Shown: piece after piece, positions 36,683-49,615 of the stretch | Numbering within the stretch: position 1 is the first letter of the stretch | Layout: every line of letters begins with the position of its first letter | Assembly: GCA_910574455.1 (NCBI GenBank) | Contig: CAJSYZ010000004.1 | Span: forward strand, 4,164,599-4,228,598 | Length of the DNA stretch: 64,000 nt | From: Trichaptum fuscoviolaceum | Lineage: Eukaryota > Basidiomycota > Agaricomycetes > Hymenochaetales > Trichaptaceae | Direction of reading: 5' to 3' | The notes under the pieces: model-generated | Databases searched by the model: none | What the model was told of the DNA's origin: nothing | The model's input: the letters and a program-made list of their open reading frames with translations, nothing else | Position numbers and translations under genes: made by a program

Positions 36683-37104
36683 GGTGGTAGCAAAGAAAGG
36701 AGTTTATGCGAGCAAAACGAGAGTTAAGTTGCAAATTCCATGTGCGGAATACCGCGTGAGTGGACAGCAAAGCAAAGGGGAATATGTACGGCGTGGTCGA
36801 CGTGGATGCTTAAGACGCGTCTAATTAGCAGCCACGCGACTAGTAGCCATGCCAGCCTCCTCACACAGCCACGCATACCACTCATCCACAGGTTCACTGC
36901 AATATATCACTGCCTTGATTCCCGAGAAAGTAGCACACCAAACATGTTTGAAAGGCTCTAATATTGCTATAAAAATGACACGAAAGCAAATTACCGTGAG
37001 CTTTGTCCGGATATACTACAGATGTATGACAGATAGGTAATTGAAGAAAGAAACTAATGGTAATTTTAATCACACAAAGCGTATGCTTATGGCCACCACG
37101 AAAT
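36683..37104. promoter_or_regulatory. Spacer between coiled-coil and RhoGEF genes
   Basis: 422 bp that must hold the 3' UTR of the RhoGEF gene and the promoter of the coiled-coil gene. Nothing else seen. Confidence 0.4.
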
Positions 37105-40100
37105 TCACCGCCAGGAGTGGCGCGGAGTAAGCGGAGGTGAACGAGGAGGCGATGAGGACTGCGGGAAATACGTAGAATTCGAGGGTGACGAGAGGGAGCC
37201 GGGAAGATACAGCGGAATCGTAGGAACAAGCTGGAATACTTGCTGCGGAACCGCACGAGACGACCGCGAACCAGGGTTTTCTTGCGATTGCATAACCGCA
37301 TGGATTCGAGCCTCCTGAGGACCACCTTCAGCCCATCCATCCGGACCCGGCGTACCCACAGGTGGCACATTTGACCCGCGACCATCCCAGATGCAACGGA
37401 TGTCATTGCCAGGGATGATTTGTGCGAGACGTCCTGTTTCGACGTGTCGAACTTCAATAAACCTGCTGTCAAAGAGCAGGACGTAAGGGGGATGCCAGGC
37501 CACACGCTCAGCGGTCCCTTCCCATTCAATCGTCCCAGCCGAACGGCTCGGGTCTCCATGTCGATCGACATATAAACCAAACTCGTCGTAGCAAAGCAAG
37601 AACTCATTCTCGCTCGACCTGAACATGCCCATCGGTTTACATGACTCACACCTCTTCGTCAGCGCTTGAAGACGTGGGTCATCGCGCTGGGGAATCGTAA
37701 CACTCTTGAAACTGCAAAGCTGGTCAGCAAAGTCGATCAATGCAAAATCGACAATGATGCTTACTCCGTAAGGTCCATGATCTCGAATCCTTTTGAGCAT
37801 AAGATAGCAATCTTCGCCTTCAGGAAAATTAGGTCATATGACTCAGAAGGGAGGAAGAAGTCCTGCGCTACGGTTCAATTATTTGTTACCGGATACGCAT
37901 TGGCTACTTACCCGGAAAATACGGAACCATTCTGAACGTTGCGAACCAAACCCAAATCGACTTAAGCCTCCTGGAGCCTTCGTCTTCTCGTTTATCTTGC
38001 CAATGACCGGTTCGAGAACACGGAAAACGCTATCCAACTAAGAATGGCACTTAGAAGAGGGTTAACACTTTCTACACATACACTTACTCCTTTCTTCTTC
38101 ATGTAGATGACCAACGTTCGTCCGCCCAACGTCCCGACAGTGAAAAACTGTACATCTTTATTGCCGTTCAGTTTCTGCGGAGTCCGGGATGCATTTGCAT
38201 TCGGCGGGGAAGAAGGAACAAGAGCCTCAATGTGGTATGCGAAAAGAGACTGCAGAAAGTTATAACACGAGGGAACAACTGATAGACACGGATACGGACC
38301 TTATCAGCCAGAACAAGGAAAATTCCGAAATCCTCGAGCATGGCACATTGCGTGACCATCTTCAAATGCAAGACACGACGCATAGCTGAGATTCAATGAA
38401 AGTCGTCAGTATGTAGCAAAAAAGTTTAGATACTAAATTGTCTTACATCTTGGATCATGTCGAAGACCAATCCAAACGCCTTCTGCGCATCCAATAGCGA
38501 CTAAACCTCGACCGTCCGGTGTTGCTGTACTCTATCGTAAGTAATCACTTTTCATTAAGAGAGATTATATCTTACAGAACGGCACCGAGCAAGTCACCTT
38601 GCCCGTGAACACATTTTCATCATTCCAAGAAGAGCTTGTTTGTGTCGCGTGCATTGAAGGCACCAAGAACGTGTCATTGCTGAGCGTCTCAATCTCAAAT
38701 ACCTTGTTCGCGTCTGTCACCACTTTACGGAGCAGTATCGCCTCGTCCAATTTCTGCTTCCATTCTGCGCGTGCCTGCGCTGTTTCTGCGTACACGGTCC
38801 AAAGTCCGCCTAAACGACCATTGTGATGGATCGTGCAAGGGTAGATTGATCGTGCATCTGTTGCATCAGGACCAGCTGGACCACCATTGGGTGTACCGTC
38901 AGGGTGTGCACTACCGCTGCTGCGAAGGCCACCTAGGATACCCTTGTTGCGCTGTTGTGGCGGGTCGGTGAAGTTGACTATCGTAAGAAGGTCCAAAGGA
39001 ATGGGCTAGATGAAGGTAAGGGGGTTTTAAGCGGGTATCAAATGCAGTTACCCACCCGTCGGTTAACATGATACTTTGTGACGCCTTCTTTCTCTTTGGG
39101 CTTCGTCATCACCACTGTTAAGTGTTAGAAAAGTCCGGAAATACTGAAAGACGGTGCTCACAGTAGTTGTCAAACAAGAGCACGAACAGTTCTGTCCAAC
39201 CGCTCCACTCAAACCCTGTGTCAGGCTGACGGAGGAGCTTGCCAGTGTAAATCAGCGATCGGTTCTCATCCAGTAGATCCATGTCCTTTAACGACACATG
39301 AGTATCTTGCTCCATCAATCACTGTATTACTCACGACTGCCTCTCCTGGCTTGAAAACAAGGTTTTGATTGTACCGCCAGATTTCAACCCTTTCCTTTGC
39401 CGAATCGACGCCAGTTTCTGTCTCTTTCAGCAGTGACTTGAGAACCTCTTGGCATTGCGGGATAGTCTCTCGATCTTCATGGCCTGCTGGGGTTTCTTTT
39501 AGGATGGTATGAAGAAGTAGCTCGTAACGCGCCAGACGAGCGACAGGTCTATGTATAAAGTTTTTCATATCCAACCTCCTTGAGTCAGGGTTCTTGATTG
39601 TTGACTATGAAAATTACGTTAGATCGGTTGGAAGGGAAAGTTACGATCTTCACAAACATCTGCAAAGGCTTTGAATGCAATATTATTCTGCATCTCCTCG
39701 TCAATCCTGTAGTGCGAGATAGGGTAGTTGGGCACGTATTCCATATATGCATCGTGCCAGTTCAGAGCGGCATCCAATACTGGTGCAGTTACGCTGCGAA
39801 TATTAGGGTGCTCATCACGCTGGATTTCGTGCAGTCTCTCGAGCAGTCGACGATGAAGATGCAAGAGCTCAACATAGTTGTGGTAGGCGTCATGTAGGAA
39901 TGATGAGAGACGTTCATGTGGAATGATTGGCGGATCCGAGTTTTTCAGCGGTTGTACGTACATCTTCAACATGATCAGGATAATACATGGAGCATGATTA
40001 GAAAATTCTCCTTACCGTTCCGATCGCCTCCAAATCCTTCACATAACCCATTTCACCCTTTATCAACTCGAAGATGATCCTATCAAGCTCAATCGCATCA

Positions 40101-43100
40101 AAAGCCACACAAATGTGGAATGGAAGCTTACGATTGCCTCTTAGCCTCTTGCTTGGTCATGGCCTCTCGGACATCCTCGGGCGTCAAATCATACCATTCA
40201 AGTTTACCAGTAGGGCCTTTACCCATGGCGGCCTGGAAAGTACGAAGCTGGGCAACTGTTTGTAATTGTTTGATGGCCTGTATCGCTTCCAATAAGAAAT
40301 CTGCATCCGGATTTCCTTCCGCAGTCTCGTTAAAGATGGCTTCCAAAACGGTGGGGTACTTCTGCAAGTGCTCCGTCGGACGGTTGAGGAACGTTTTTAG
40401 GTCCAAACGTCTTGCTTCTTCGGCGCGATGGCATTGCTACAAAGATATTAATGGTAAGAGACATATTTAGAAAATCAGATAATGAAGTTTCTTACCTCAA
40501 GGAATACTCTGAATTCTGGATTTTGATCAGTCTCGTCTTTCAATCGTTTCTCTGCGACTGGCAGATTTCCTAAGTAGTTTGCGTATACAATCCGAAAGTC
40601 CGTAGCTGCCGTCAAGAACACGTCTCCAATTTTCTGTATGATTGGGTATTGTTCTCGTTGCCTTACTTTCATAACTTCCAAGAGGCGACGATTGCAGTCT
40701 CGAAGGTCCAAAATATTGTGAAAAACATCTTCTATGAAGCTGTCCAATTGGTCAGGAGGGATAACTGGAGGATTTGCAGTTCGTAAAGGCTTCATGAAAA
40801 GCTATTGAAAAAAAATAAGTAACAACATAGATAAGTAGTCATTTACAAGGCTCACAGTTTCTACCAGATCAAGGTCTTGTACGTAAAGCTCCTCCTTATC
40901 AATAGCCTTATGAATGATTCTAATATCTCATGAATATTTGTACCCAATAATGTAGGTATATAGTATGACTCACGTTTGGCGGCTAACTTCGGCTGGCGGA
41001 AGAGTCTTGAGAATCGATGGTTCGATCGAATCAAGCCACACAGTAGTCTTCTGCAATACGTAGGTTGTCAGAAACCGAGTAGCTTCGCCTTAAACAATAA
41101 TCTCACAGGCTCTCTTGATTCCGTCACCATAATTGAAGTATCGCGTGCCAACCCTCTCTATAGGATCCATATAGTTAGGTGAACGCAGCGCACCTCCAGC
41201 ACGAAACTAGACACGTACCCTTCGAGGACAGCTGTACGAAAGGCACTGATACATCATACCGTCCATGCAGCTTGGAGAGTAGCATTTCGTCAATGGGGTG
41301 AAAACCGCAGTTGGTAGCTCTTCCTGCTCGCGGAGGCTCTCATCTCTACGATCCGCACCGCCTTCCTGGTCGTCCAAAAACATGTACACATCTTCAACAC
41401 CATCTTGCAAAATCCGACCGCCCCATTCGACCTCGTAAAAGAACAGTTGACTTTGCAAGCTGCGCGCAATGTGAACGGCCAGACGGCGGTCATTCGCGGA
41501 TACACCCATGTTGCTTAGCTCGCGTTGGATTTGCGCTTGGATAGTCGACTACATAGTAATTTTCGTATTATGATGGGAAATTTGATAGATTTCAAGAAAG
41601 GTCAGAGACTCACCACAATGTCTTTACCAGTGAACGCGCGAGAGTATGGAATACCGCCCTTCACGTGCGTTCCTCGTGGCACTCGATCTCTCAGCCTCAC
41701 AGCTACATGCGATAACAATGCCAGATTTACAAATCGATCCTCTTCTTCCACTTCATCGTATTCTTCTTCGCTCTCGCAATTTTCGTGAAGGGCAAGCTGC
41801 CGTTTAATGTCGTCAATCACCCGTTCGCGCTGATTCCGCTGATTGAACCGATCCATGCGGCTACTCCCTGCAGGCATGCCGCTCATTCCATAATCCCCGG
41901 ACGACAGCCCAGACCCAGAAGCAATAGGCTGGCCTAGATCATTATGGTAAGGATAACTGTCATTCCTAGACAGAGAATTCGCGGATCCTGTAGAACCAAA
42001 GGATTTGAACGAGGATAACGAACCCCCCCTTCCAACAAGGGCGTGGCCTGGTACCGCAGAAGACCCAGCCATGGCTCCTTTGAGACCATCCGTATATCCG
42101 ATAGATGTTGTCGAGGAGCCCGCAGGAGGAATGTACTTCGATTGGAAGCTCGATGTTGCTGAACCAGTCGAGGTCGATCTACCAAGGTTGTTTGACGCTA
42201 GATGAACTTTAAGCGATTGTTAACAGTATGAGAACGTCAAGTTAACTTACATGTAGGAGTTTGGTTTGCGTCAATCATACTGTTATATGTACTCCCTGTC
42301 GCAACGAGGGAAGATGTCGGGCTCAAGAGACGACCATCTTCTGTCGAAGAGCGTCCATACGCATCCATCGTATTACGAGAGGGAACTCTTGGAATCGAAG
42401 ATGGGTACGACGCCTGGGCGTGCGATGGGGAATAGGGACGAAGCACAGGATCAACACGATTGTATAGATGCGGAGGCGGATCTGGGGGTCGCACAAGAGT
42501 AATCGAAACGTCTGCCTGAGGAGACGAGGTGTATAAGTCGGCCGAGGGATGAGAAGTCGTGGGCGAAGTGTATCCATTCTGTTGTCCTGGCACAGCCGGC
42601 GCAAGAGCACCTCGTGGACGCAAAGAGTCAGAGCGCGCCAGCGTACCGTAACCATTTGCACCCGGCCCATTCAAGCTTGAGTTCTGCGACCATTGGCTAG
42701 GTGAAGGCAATTGTGGCGAGGATGACTCTGAGACTGGGGTGGCTGCTGCGTACGGATGATTGACCACCCGCGAGCTTCCTGATGAACTCGATGTATAGGA
42801 AGGTATTGAAGGCGGCGGCGGAGGTGGCTTGGGTTGCATCCGAGGTTGAGATGGAATGCCATACGCTCCCATCCCTGTATTAGGCGCAAGGGCTGGGCTT
42901 TCCGACGAAGGCGAGTACGTACTGCCATCGGGTGCAACAGGCAGCCGACGGACACCAGTACTGGCCGAGCTAGTTGGCCGGCGTTGCTGCGCGCTCTTTG
43001 AAGGCGCGTAGGGGCTTGGCTCAGGCATGGATATAGAACCATTTGAAGCAGTCGAGGAAGAGCTGCCAGCTGCACCAGGTGGCTTAGGTAGAGGCCTTGC

Positions 43101-43473
43101 TCGACTTCCTGGCGGTGATGTTGGGGGTGAGAAGGGCCTTCCTTCGACTATAGTACGAGCAGGACAAAGTCCAGGAACTTGTGAATAAATATCGAAAATA
43201 TGAGTAAGACCACTCACCCTTCTCAGCAGGTAATGGTCTGCTATCTCCTCTCTCATACTCTGGAGGATCCTGCGAAGCCCCTCCGCCACGGTCCTGATAG
43301 TCATCTATTAGGGAACTAAAATCATCTCCATCCATCCTTGGAATATGCACGTTGTTCAACGTCGTCGTTGTTGGAGATTCTTCCAAGAATCCCCGCCTTA
43401 CTTCATCGTATAACTTGTAAAGGTCGTCTTCAGAAGGAGGCGGCGGACGATTACTTGTAGTGGGATTTGACAT
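37105..43473 (-). CDS. RhoGEF with DEP, two tandem DH, PH and CNH domains
   Basis: A long multi-exon gene starting MSNPTTSNRPPPPSEDD. About 400 residues are disordered and Pro/Ser-rich. A DEP-like domain follows (about 41.75-41.25 kb; GIPYSRAFTGKDIV, FFYEVEWGG). The first DH domain (about 40.93-40.13 kb) has DKEELYVQDLDLVET, PPVIPPDQLDSFIEDVF and LDLKTFLNRPTEHLQKYP. A second complete DH (about 40.08-39.35 kb) has KGEMGYVKDLEAIGT, PPIIPHERLSSFLHDAY and LDMKNFIHRPVARLARYELL. Then come a PH region (about 39.3-38.6 kb, with RSLIYTGKLLRQPDTGFEWS) and a CNH domain to about 37.2 kb, ending in a Pro/Ser tail. Rom2/Rgf-type GEFs activate Rho1 in cell-wall integrity signalling and normally have one DH. 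The exact joins between 41.2 and 40.9 kb and around 39.6 kb are the least sure. Confidence 0.85.
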
Positions 43474-44178
43474 GATGTCGCGACCTCGTCACCACCGCGT
43501 ACAGAGCCGATGATGGAGACAGTAATCACGCTCGGCAAGAGTAGTCTGCAACAATCAGCCGTCGGTGCAGCTAGAGATCTCAGCGACCTCCGCGCTGTTG
43601 GCGTTGTGCGCGACGTCGACGACAGTAAAGACAAGCTTGGTGGACGTTGCAGTGGGCAATGTTAGTGCCGTGATAGACCCGGAATACCGCAGCATCTGAA
43701 TGCCTTCCTGTTCAGTAACCTCTTGTCATTTCTTACAGTTACTTAATTATAGTCTAATAAAAGGCAGTAAGGTAAATATATAATAGCATTCCTTACTATC
43801 TTATAAAGTGCTTTTCTGTATAAACTACCGCAGCTTTACCAGCTCTATATTAGACGGTGACCGGGGTCAATAAGTACCGATTCGGACTCGGTTAACTTTC
43901 TAACTTCGGCCCAAGCTACTAATAGAACTTGTAGTCACGGTTTGGCTTCGCCACTTACAGCCATTATCGCCGTTTGCAACTCGTAAAGGCGATCTACAGC
44001 TAAAAGCTTAGGAACCAGAACTGAAGAGCTCTTAATTGATTTGATACTCTGCTGTTAACTGCCACATAGATCGATTCACACAGGAATTCTCTATCTTTGG
44101 GCGCTTACCCAAGGAACCTGGAACACTGTTCGAATCATAGTACCACAACATATCCGCATATCTAATATAACACGGAAG
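43474..44178. promoter_or_regulatory. Shared promoter of RhoGEF and methyltransferase genes
   Basis: 705 bp divergent spacer with an AT-rich centre (43740-43830). It holds both promoters. No ORF of note. Confidence 0.45.
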
Positions 44179-46061
44179 ATGGATACCAAAATTGAAAAGA
44201 AGAAGACTACATCTTCTGTTCAAGATGTCCTTGCAGATAAACCCCCCTTTGGCTCTAGGTATGTATATGCAGCTTTTCTCGAGAATTTATCCTGTCTATA
44301 ACGTAGCTAGATATCTCACTGCAGATGCTGATGTATGGAGCAAGAACGCATGGGATCATGTTCCGCCCCCGGATGATCAAGATGAGCGAATAACAACATC
44401 CATCGCCCGACAGCGTGCGAGACCGGTCCCCGAAGACGAGAAGCCCAAGTACAATGACAAACCTGCGAAACACTGGTAAGGTGATCACTACCCATTTGCT
44501 TTCTTCTATGAACTTCCGGTCACTGACTGGGGGCATCATGATTGAAGGGATAACTTCTACAAGATGAACGCAGATAATTTCTTTCGTGACCGAAAATGGT
44601 CAGGCCGATGAGTCACGATTGTTATATTTCGATGTTGATTCTGAGCATCCTTGGTCCAGGCTGCATACAGAGTTCCCGGAGCTGATTAAAGCCACCCAAG
44701 CTGACGTACGTGTCCTTTTGTTCTATTCATTTGTGCCCGGTGGAAATACATGTGGCCGACTGAACTCATGTCTTATAGGCCGGACCAATGACCATCGCTG
44801 AGCTGGGCTGTGGTGTGTCTACTGCATGCGTTGAAAAGCACTTTATTATTTAAAAAAAACAATATAGGAGCTGGGAACTCTGTTTTCCCCCTTCTCGCGT
44901 CGAACAAAAACCCACAGCTAAGTCTGTATGCGTTTGACTACGCTAGTCACGCAGTGAAGCTCGTTCAGGTACCTCGAATCCTTCTACTCCTATCTGCTCT
45001 CAAACTCATCCATAAGGGGTTTATTGTGTAGCATAACGAGCTATATGTGTCTCCGCCTGTGGGCTCAATCCATGCTTCAGTATGGGACATAACGTCTAGA
45101 GATGGCCTGCCTGACGGAATTAGCCCGTCCTCAGTCGACATTGTTGTCCTGGTCTTCGTCCTGAGCGCCCTACACCCCGCGGAATGGGCACGGGCCGTCT
45201 CGAACATCTACAAAGTAAGTCCATATCTGCCAAACATACAACCCCGTCAAATGAGCTACAACTTTGATTGGATGTAACTTTAATTAGATGTTGAAGCCGG
45301 GAGGTCTTGTCGTAATGCGCGATTATGGACGACACGACCTAACACAGCTGCGCTTCAAAGAGGGGCGTCTGCTAGATGAGAACTTTTACATCCGTGGAGA
45401 CAAGACACGAGTGTACTTCTTTGAGCTCGGTGAGTGGGAATGTGCCGACCCCCCCCCCCCTTTACCCACTATTTACATTCTTATGGTCTCTGAGAGTGTA
45501 TGGGATTAAGCTAACCTTTCCCACTTCGTCGTAGACGAACTCGCGTTACTGTTCACGGGCCGGCATGCTGGTCCAAGCGACAAGCTCCCGACGGAACCAC
45601 AGGTCGTGTACGAAGATGACGGGGATGGACTGGACCCTACCGCACCACCTACCGATGAGTTCAAGGCACTCACTATATCATCGACTCTAGGAAATAGTCC
45701 ATCGGAGCCCTCTTCATCGGCTTCATCTATACCTTCATCAGGAAGCGGTATTTCTCCTCACCTCCCACCCTCTCCCCTCTCCCCGTCCCATCCCCTATCA
45801 AACCCCAAAGCAGCACCTTTATCAAACCCCCACCCAATCCTCCTCTCTCCGTTAACAAACGCGCCGCCGGACTGCCCGCCCCATCCGCTGTTCGCGACGG
45901 AGCAGCTTGGCGTAGACCGCCGCCTGTTGGTGAACCGCAAGCGGCAGCTGAAGATGTACAGAGTATGGATGCAGGGGAAGTTCAGGAAGTTGCCCTCGAC
46001 TGATACGACACATAAGTCGGAAGAGGAAGGGAGTCCAGGTGAAGGAATCGTCGGAAATTGA
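44179..46061 (+). CDS. TRM140: tRNA m3C32 methyltransferase (METTL2/Trm140-like)
   Basis: Nine exons (44179-44258, 44311-44475, 44548-44598, 44660-44705, 44779-44812, 44868-44968, 45032-45214, 45288-45429, 45535-46061) join in frame to 442 residues. The family-specific N-terminal signature is present: [14 protein letters not shown], then [19 protein letters not shown] and LHTEFPEL. Motif I of the Rossmann fold is [16 protein letters not shown], motif [16 protein letters not shown] and a later [17 protein letters not shown]. The family methylates C32 of Thr/Ser tRNAs using S-adenosylmethionine. A Ser/Pro-rich insertion of about 90 residues lies between [10 protein letters not shown] and [19 protein letters not shown]. 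The TRM140 versus TRM141 (Thr versus Ser) choice cannot be made from sequence alone. A 12-C run (45449-45460) lies in the intron before the last exon. Confidence 0.9.
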
Positions 46062-49000
46062 TGTTGAGATGCTTTAGTGGAGGAAGACTCGGAGGCTCTC
46101 TTATGGAATTAACATATACGTACTCACCATCTCCGATCATTGCAAACATGTGGAGGATACTAAGGGGCCGAGCTGTTGCATTATCATCCGCTGAAACACG
46201 ATTCAGCGATTTGATTGCCGCACATGTACATATGTAAAGCAGTAGTGTCATGGTAATCCACGACGGTGCAAATCAGCTTCCGAAGAGAAATACATATGTG
46301 TAGAGTCTGGTACTTCAAAGTTCAGGGATAGATTATCAAGTATCATGTTGTTCGTTTGATTCCGCCAGGCCCGGCTCCGCTCATGCGAGCGACACAGTGA
46401 AAGGTACATCGGCTGCCTCAATCTTTCAAGACGATCGAAGTGATCTAAATGCGACACAAACTTCCGGTATCGGAGAAATATGCACACCTGGCCAAAAAGC
46501 AATGCACGATGTCCGGCACAAGAGATAATTGAAGAATGTTGTCGCGGCGTATCGCTGAGCAGCGAATTGGCAGCATGTCGGCGAGTAGGTTAATAGCAAG
46601 GATGTCATGATCCGAGAACGCCTGCGCAGTCACGAAGGGACCTGATAAGCAGCAATTCTGCCTTCGGTGTAATGCTTTTATAGACCAGCCGCATGTGCCT
46701 AGAGCTGCATGGGTTCTTGACCATCAGAAGTCGGCGGCATCGTCCGAGCGTGCCCTCCGTGCAGTGGCAGTGGCAGCCCGAGGTAAAAATAGTCAGGATA
46801 GCAGCATGGTGGTGGATAGAGAAGTCGAGAAGACTGTCACAACTCACTATCACGATCACCCAAAGCCGAGACAGCAGTTAGCAGCAGTTAGGCCGGGCCG
46901 TTCACAAGTAGGATCGTGCTATATTTAGGAGACAAAGAATGGCGCGCATTCAGACCATCAGTAGACGAAGCCATCATATGTGCAAGAAGCAAACATACGA
47001 TGTGCGCGCTCTCGATCACGAATGCTCCAAGAGTTTACTGGAGAGGGGATTAAGTTTCCAAGATCGCCCATTCGGGTTTCATCAGGTACGAGTCGGAGGA
47101 GAGTAGCACTTTTGTTGGTGGGGCGAGCTGAATACATATCACGATATGGATAATCGCAGCATGAACACTATCGGTTCCCAATAGCAGCGCAAAGTCTCGG
47201 TATACTGTGCGACTCATCTAGCAAGCCAGTGCGCAGTTGAATGATATTGTGTCCCCGTTATCGTGATGTGTACCTCGGGGCTCGTGAATAGGAAGGAAAG
47301 TAGTCTCCTTGCAGAAATTTACCCCAAGAACGTCATCGGAATAGAGGAGAATAATGCTGTCTTGACCAGCGGTTCGAGACAGGTGTATGAGGCTCCAAGG
47401 CACTCTACAATGGTAGAACCTGAGTTGTTTCAGCTGGGCAGTTTTTTGGACTGACTGACTGGAGACTTGGTCGCGTGCACGTAAAATTTCGCTTGTGGGT
47501 CCAAGGAAGGGTAAACTGGAACAAATGACTTTCTGACTCCTGAGCTTGACGTCGTCTCGTCGGATGTCCGACCTTCAATGGCGTAGGTATGCCTGAGACT
47601 CTGAAACACCGCACCAGAATGATGCAGACAGCGTAGCAACCAGCCTGACCCTTCCTCTTTCCCCTGCAGGCCAGCATCGGATTGAGCGAAGATCTCACTT
47701 CTTATCTCTGCACAGCATCGGCGCCGGCACCGTCGATCGGATGGAAAAAAGATCGATCGTTCGGTCGGGAGTTGTAGGAAAATCAAACAGGGTCCGTCGT
47801 ACCGTTGCATTCAGTACCGGCCTCCGACGCAACTTGGGAGCGCACCGGGATCGTCGACAAAGACCAGCGGTGGAGAAGGTCAACCGAACCGACCTCTCCC
47901 GAGATTTTTGTATGTATGTGGTCTCGAAGATTGGCATCAGTGTTGTCCGGAGATACTTCGTCAAAAACTTCCAGTATACAGTTCTGTGCATTGAATACAG
48001 CTGACCCTCAGCTGGACTCGGAGTCGGTCGATCGAATCTTTCTCTTCCGACTCCGAGATTTAAGATTTTGTCAATGAAGCGTGAGCAGGTGCGGCCGTCA
48101 GGAGAAGTGGTTAATGACGAACGAATTTCGGAGCGGACTGTATTCAACTGCCGTGTCTCTGTAATACCAATCCACTTTCTCACTGATGCCAAACGAGCGG
48201 CCCTAACGGGTTTTTTTTCTTCGAGTTTTGCCAAGCCTCAAGGGGCGGAAGTACTTCGAGGCGTACCATGCTTCACGGCACACGAGCTTGACACTCCTGA
48301 TGGGAGGAGTTGGCAGAAGGACACAGCACATGAGAGGTTGGACCGTGACCACTGCCAGTGCCAGTGGTCGTGTCACGCCGTGTCGCGTCTTTTGACCATC
48401 GACCACCACGACAACTTGAATAACACTGACGACCACAATGCTTGAGACAGCGACAACGCGTCGACAACCTTCAGTTCATACTCTGCTACTGTCTCTTGCT
48501 GTTCCGAACTCTTTCATACCGCACGGACTGTAGTTTCTGCCCTTTGTCGAAGTTTGTCGGACAGGGCAGAGCCTTAAAGTTTTCATCAGTCGGACATGGC
48601 TATAAACTCCAACGCGAACTGCGGTCGACTCGTGTGAATGCTTGTCCGCTGTGTACGCGAACTGACTTCGGGGTGTGGGCTTGACCCGTCGGTCGCTTCT
48701 TGAAGCCTGTCGGCTACTCTAGAGCAGCTGTTTTTCACATCTGTGCTTGCTCGAGATGTCGTTGCCGCTGTTTGTAGGACAATGATGAAACAAAATATCC
48801 TCGGAATGAGTGGTCAAACGGACATAGAATTTGATTCAAGGACCCTGGGAACGGGAAGCATGTGTGCATCCCCACGTAGGTGCACTGCCGCACGTCGAGC
48901 TCAGATTCAATCGGCCGTGAACTTGCTTTCGATCCATGTGCTGCACGCCTCCTCTCCTCTTATCACTCCTTCAGCCATCAATCTAAATCAGCCATGTCTC

Positions 49001-49138
49001 CAGGGTTAACACATCCGGTTTCTTTTGCCTGATGATCCGTTTCTCGTATTATTCTCGTGTGCGGCGATATCGCTGCGTTTCCTGTCTGTTTGGAATGGTA
49101 CTTCACATCCGTTGCATATGAAACTAATTGGTATATAC

Positions 49139-49145
49139 TGATAAG
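49139..49145 (+). promoter_or_regulatory. GATA-factor site TGATAAG
   Basis: A match to HGATAR about 470 bp upstream of the amino-acid permease ATG. A further site on the other strand is at 49420-49427 (TAGATAAG read on the minus strand) and a TGATAA at 48960-48965. Clusters of such sites are bound by nitrogen-catabolite GATA factors in fungi. Confidence 0.35.
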
Positions 49146-49419
49146 CCGCACTGCAGACCTCCATGGCCAAACTTGCATGCAAATTTTAGATGGTTTACTC
49201 CGATACACAAGCACTGGATCTCGATGTAGCATACCATAATAGACATACAGGACTTCGATTCAGGTACGCACTATGAGCGCGAAACGTATATGTATGGAGA
49301 GCCAAAGCAAGACAGAGATAGATATCTGGCTCACACGCAGAACACTGTCTGGCGCCTACCGACGTCCCAGGTGGTGCATTCTATTCAATAATCGCATCCA
49401 CCCATACGCTGGGCATTCC

Positions 49420-49427
49420 CTTATCTA
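49420..49427 (-). promoter_or_regulatory. GATA-factor site TAGATAAG
   Basis: HGATAR match on the minus strand about 190 bp upstream of the permease start codon. Consistent with nitrogen-regulated expression of an amino-acid transporter; single sites occur by chance often. Confidence 0.35.
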
Positions 49428-49615
49428 CCCTTGCTTCTCGCTCCAGAAGCCCCTTGAGCTTTCTCCCCCTCCATCGCCTTCCCTTCCTTCTTTCCGAACC
49501 TACCTTCTTGTAGGTTTACCACTCTTGGCAGTTGTGCTTTGAAGCTGCTCGTTCGACAACCTCGGGATCTCATTTTTTCATCCGCGTCAGCTTGACCTGA
49601 CTTGATTGTACCGCG

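Larger units (their letters stand above)
46062..49615. other. 3.55 kb gene-free stretch upstream of the permease
   Basis: No recognisable gene or RNA is seen. The longest frame, 48234-47695 (-), has no ATG start, no similarity that I recognise and no flanking splice structure. GATA-type sites lie towards the permease end (48960, 49139, 49420). The size is unusual next to spacers of 0.1-0.8 kb in most of the window, and remnants of old transposons cannot be excluded. Confidence 0.5.

Noticed and set aside
42261..43075. Long frames opposite the Pro/Ser-rich part of the RhoGEF
   Set aside because: They are shadows of a low-complexity coding region.
45449..45460. Run of 12 C as a possible assembly error or frameshift
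   Set aside because: It lies inside an intron whose borders restore the frame, so it has no coding effect.
47695..48234. 179-codon frame on the minus strand in the gene-poor stretch
   Set aside because: It lacks an ATG start, shows no recognisable domain and no splice context, and overlaps equally long frames on the other strand.
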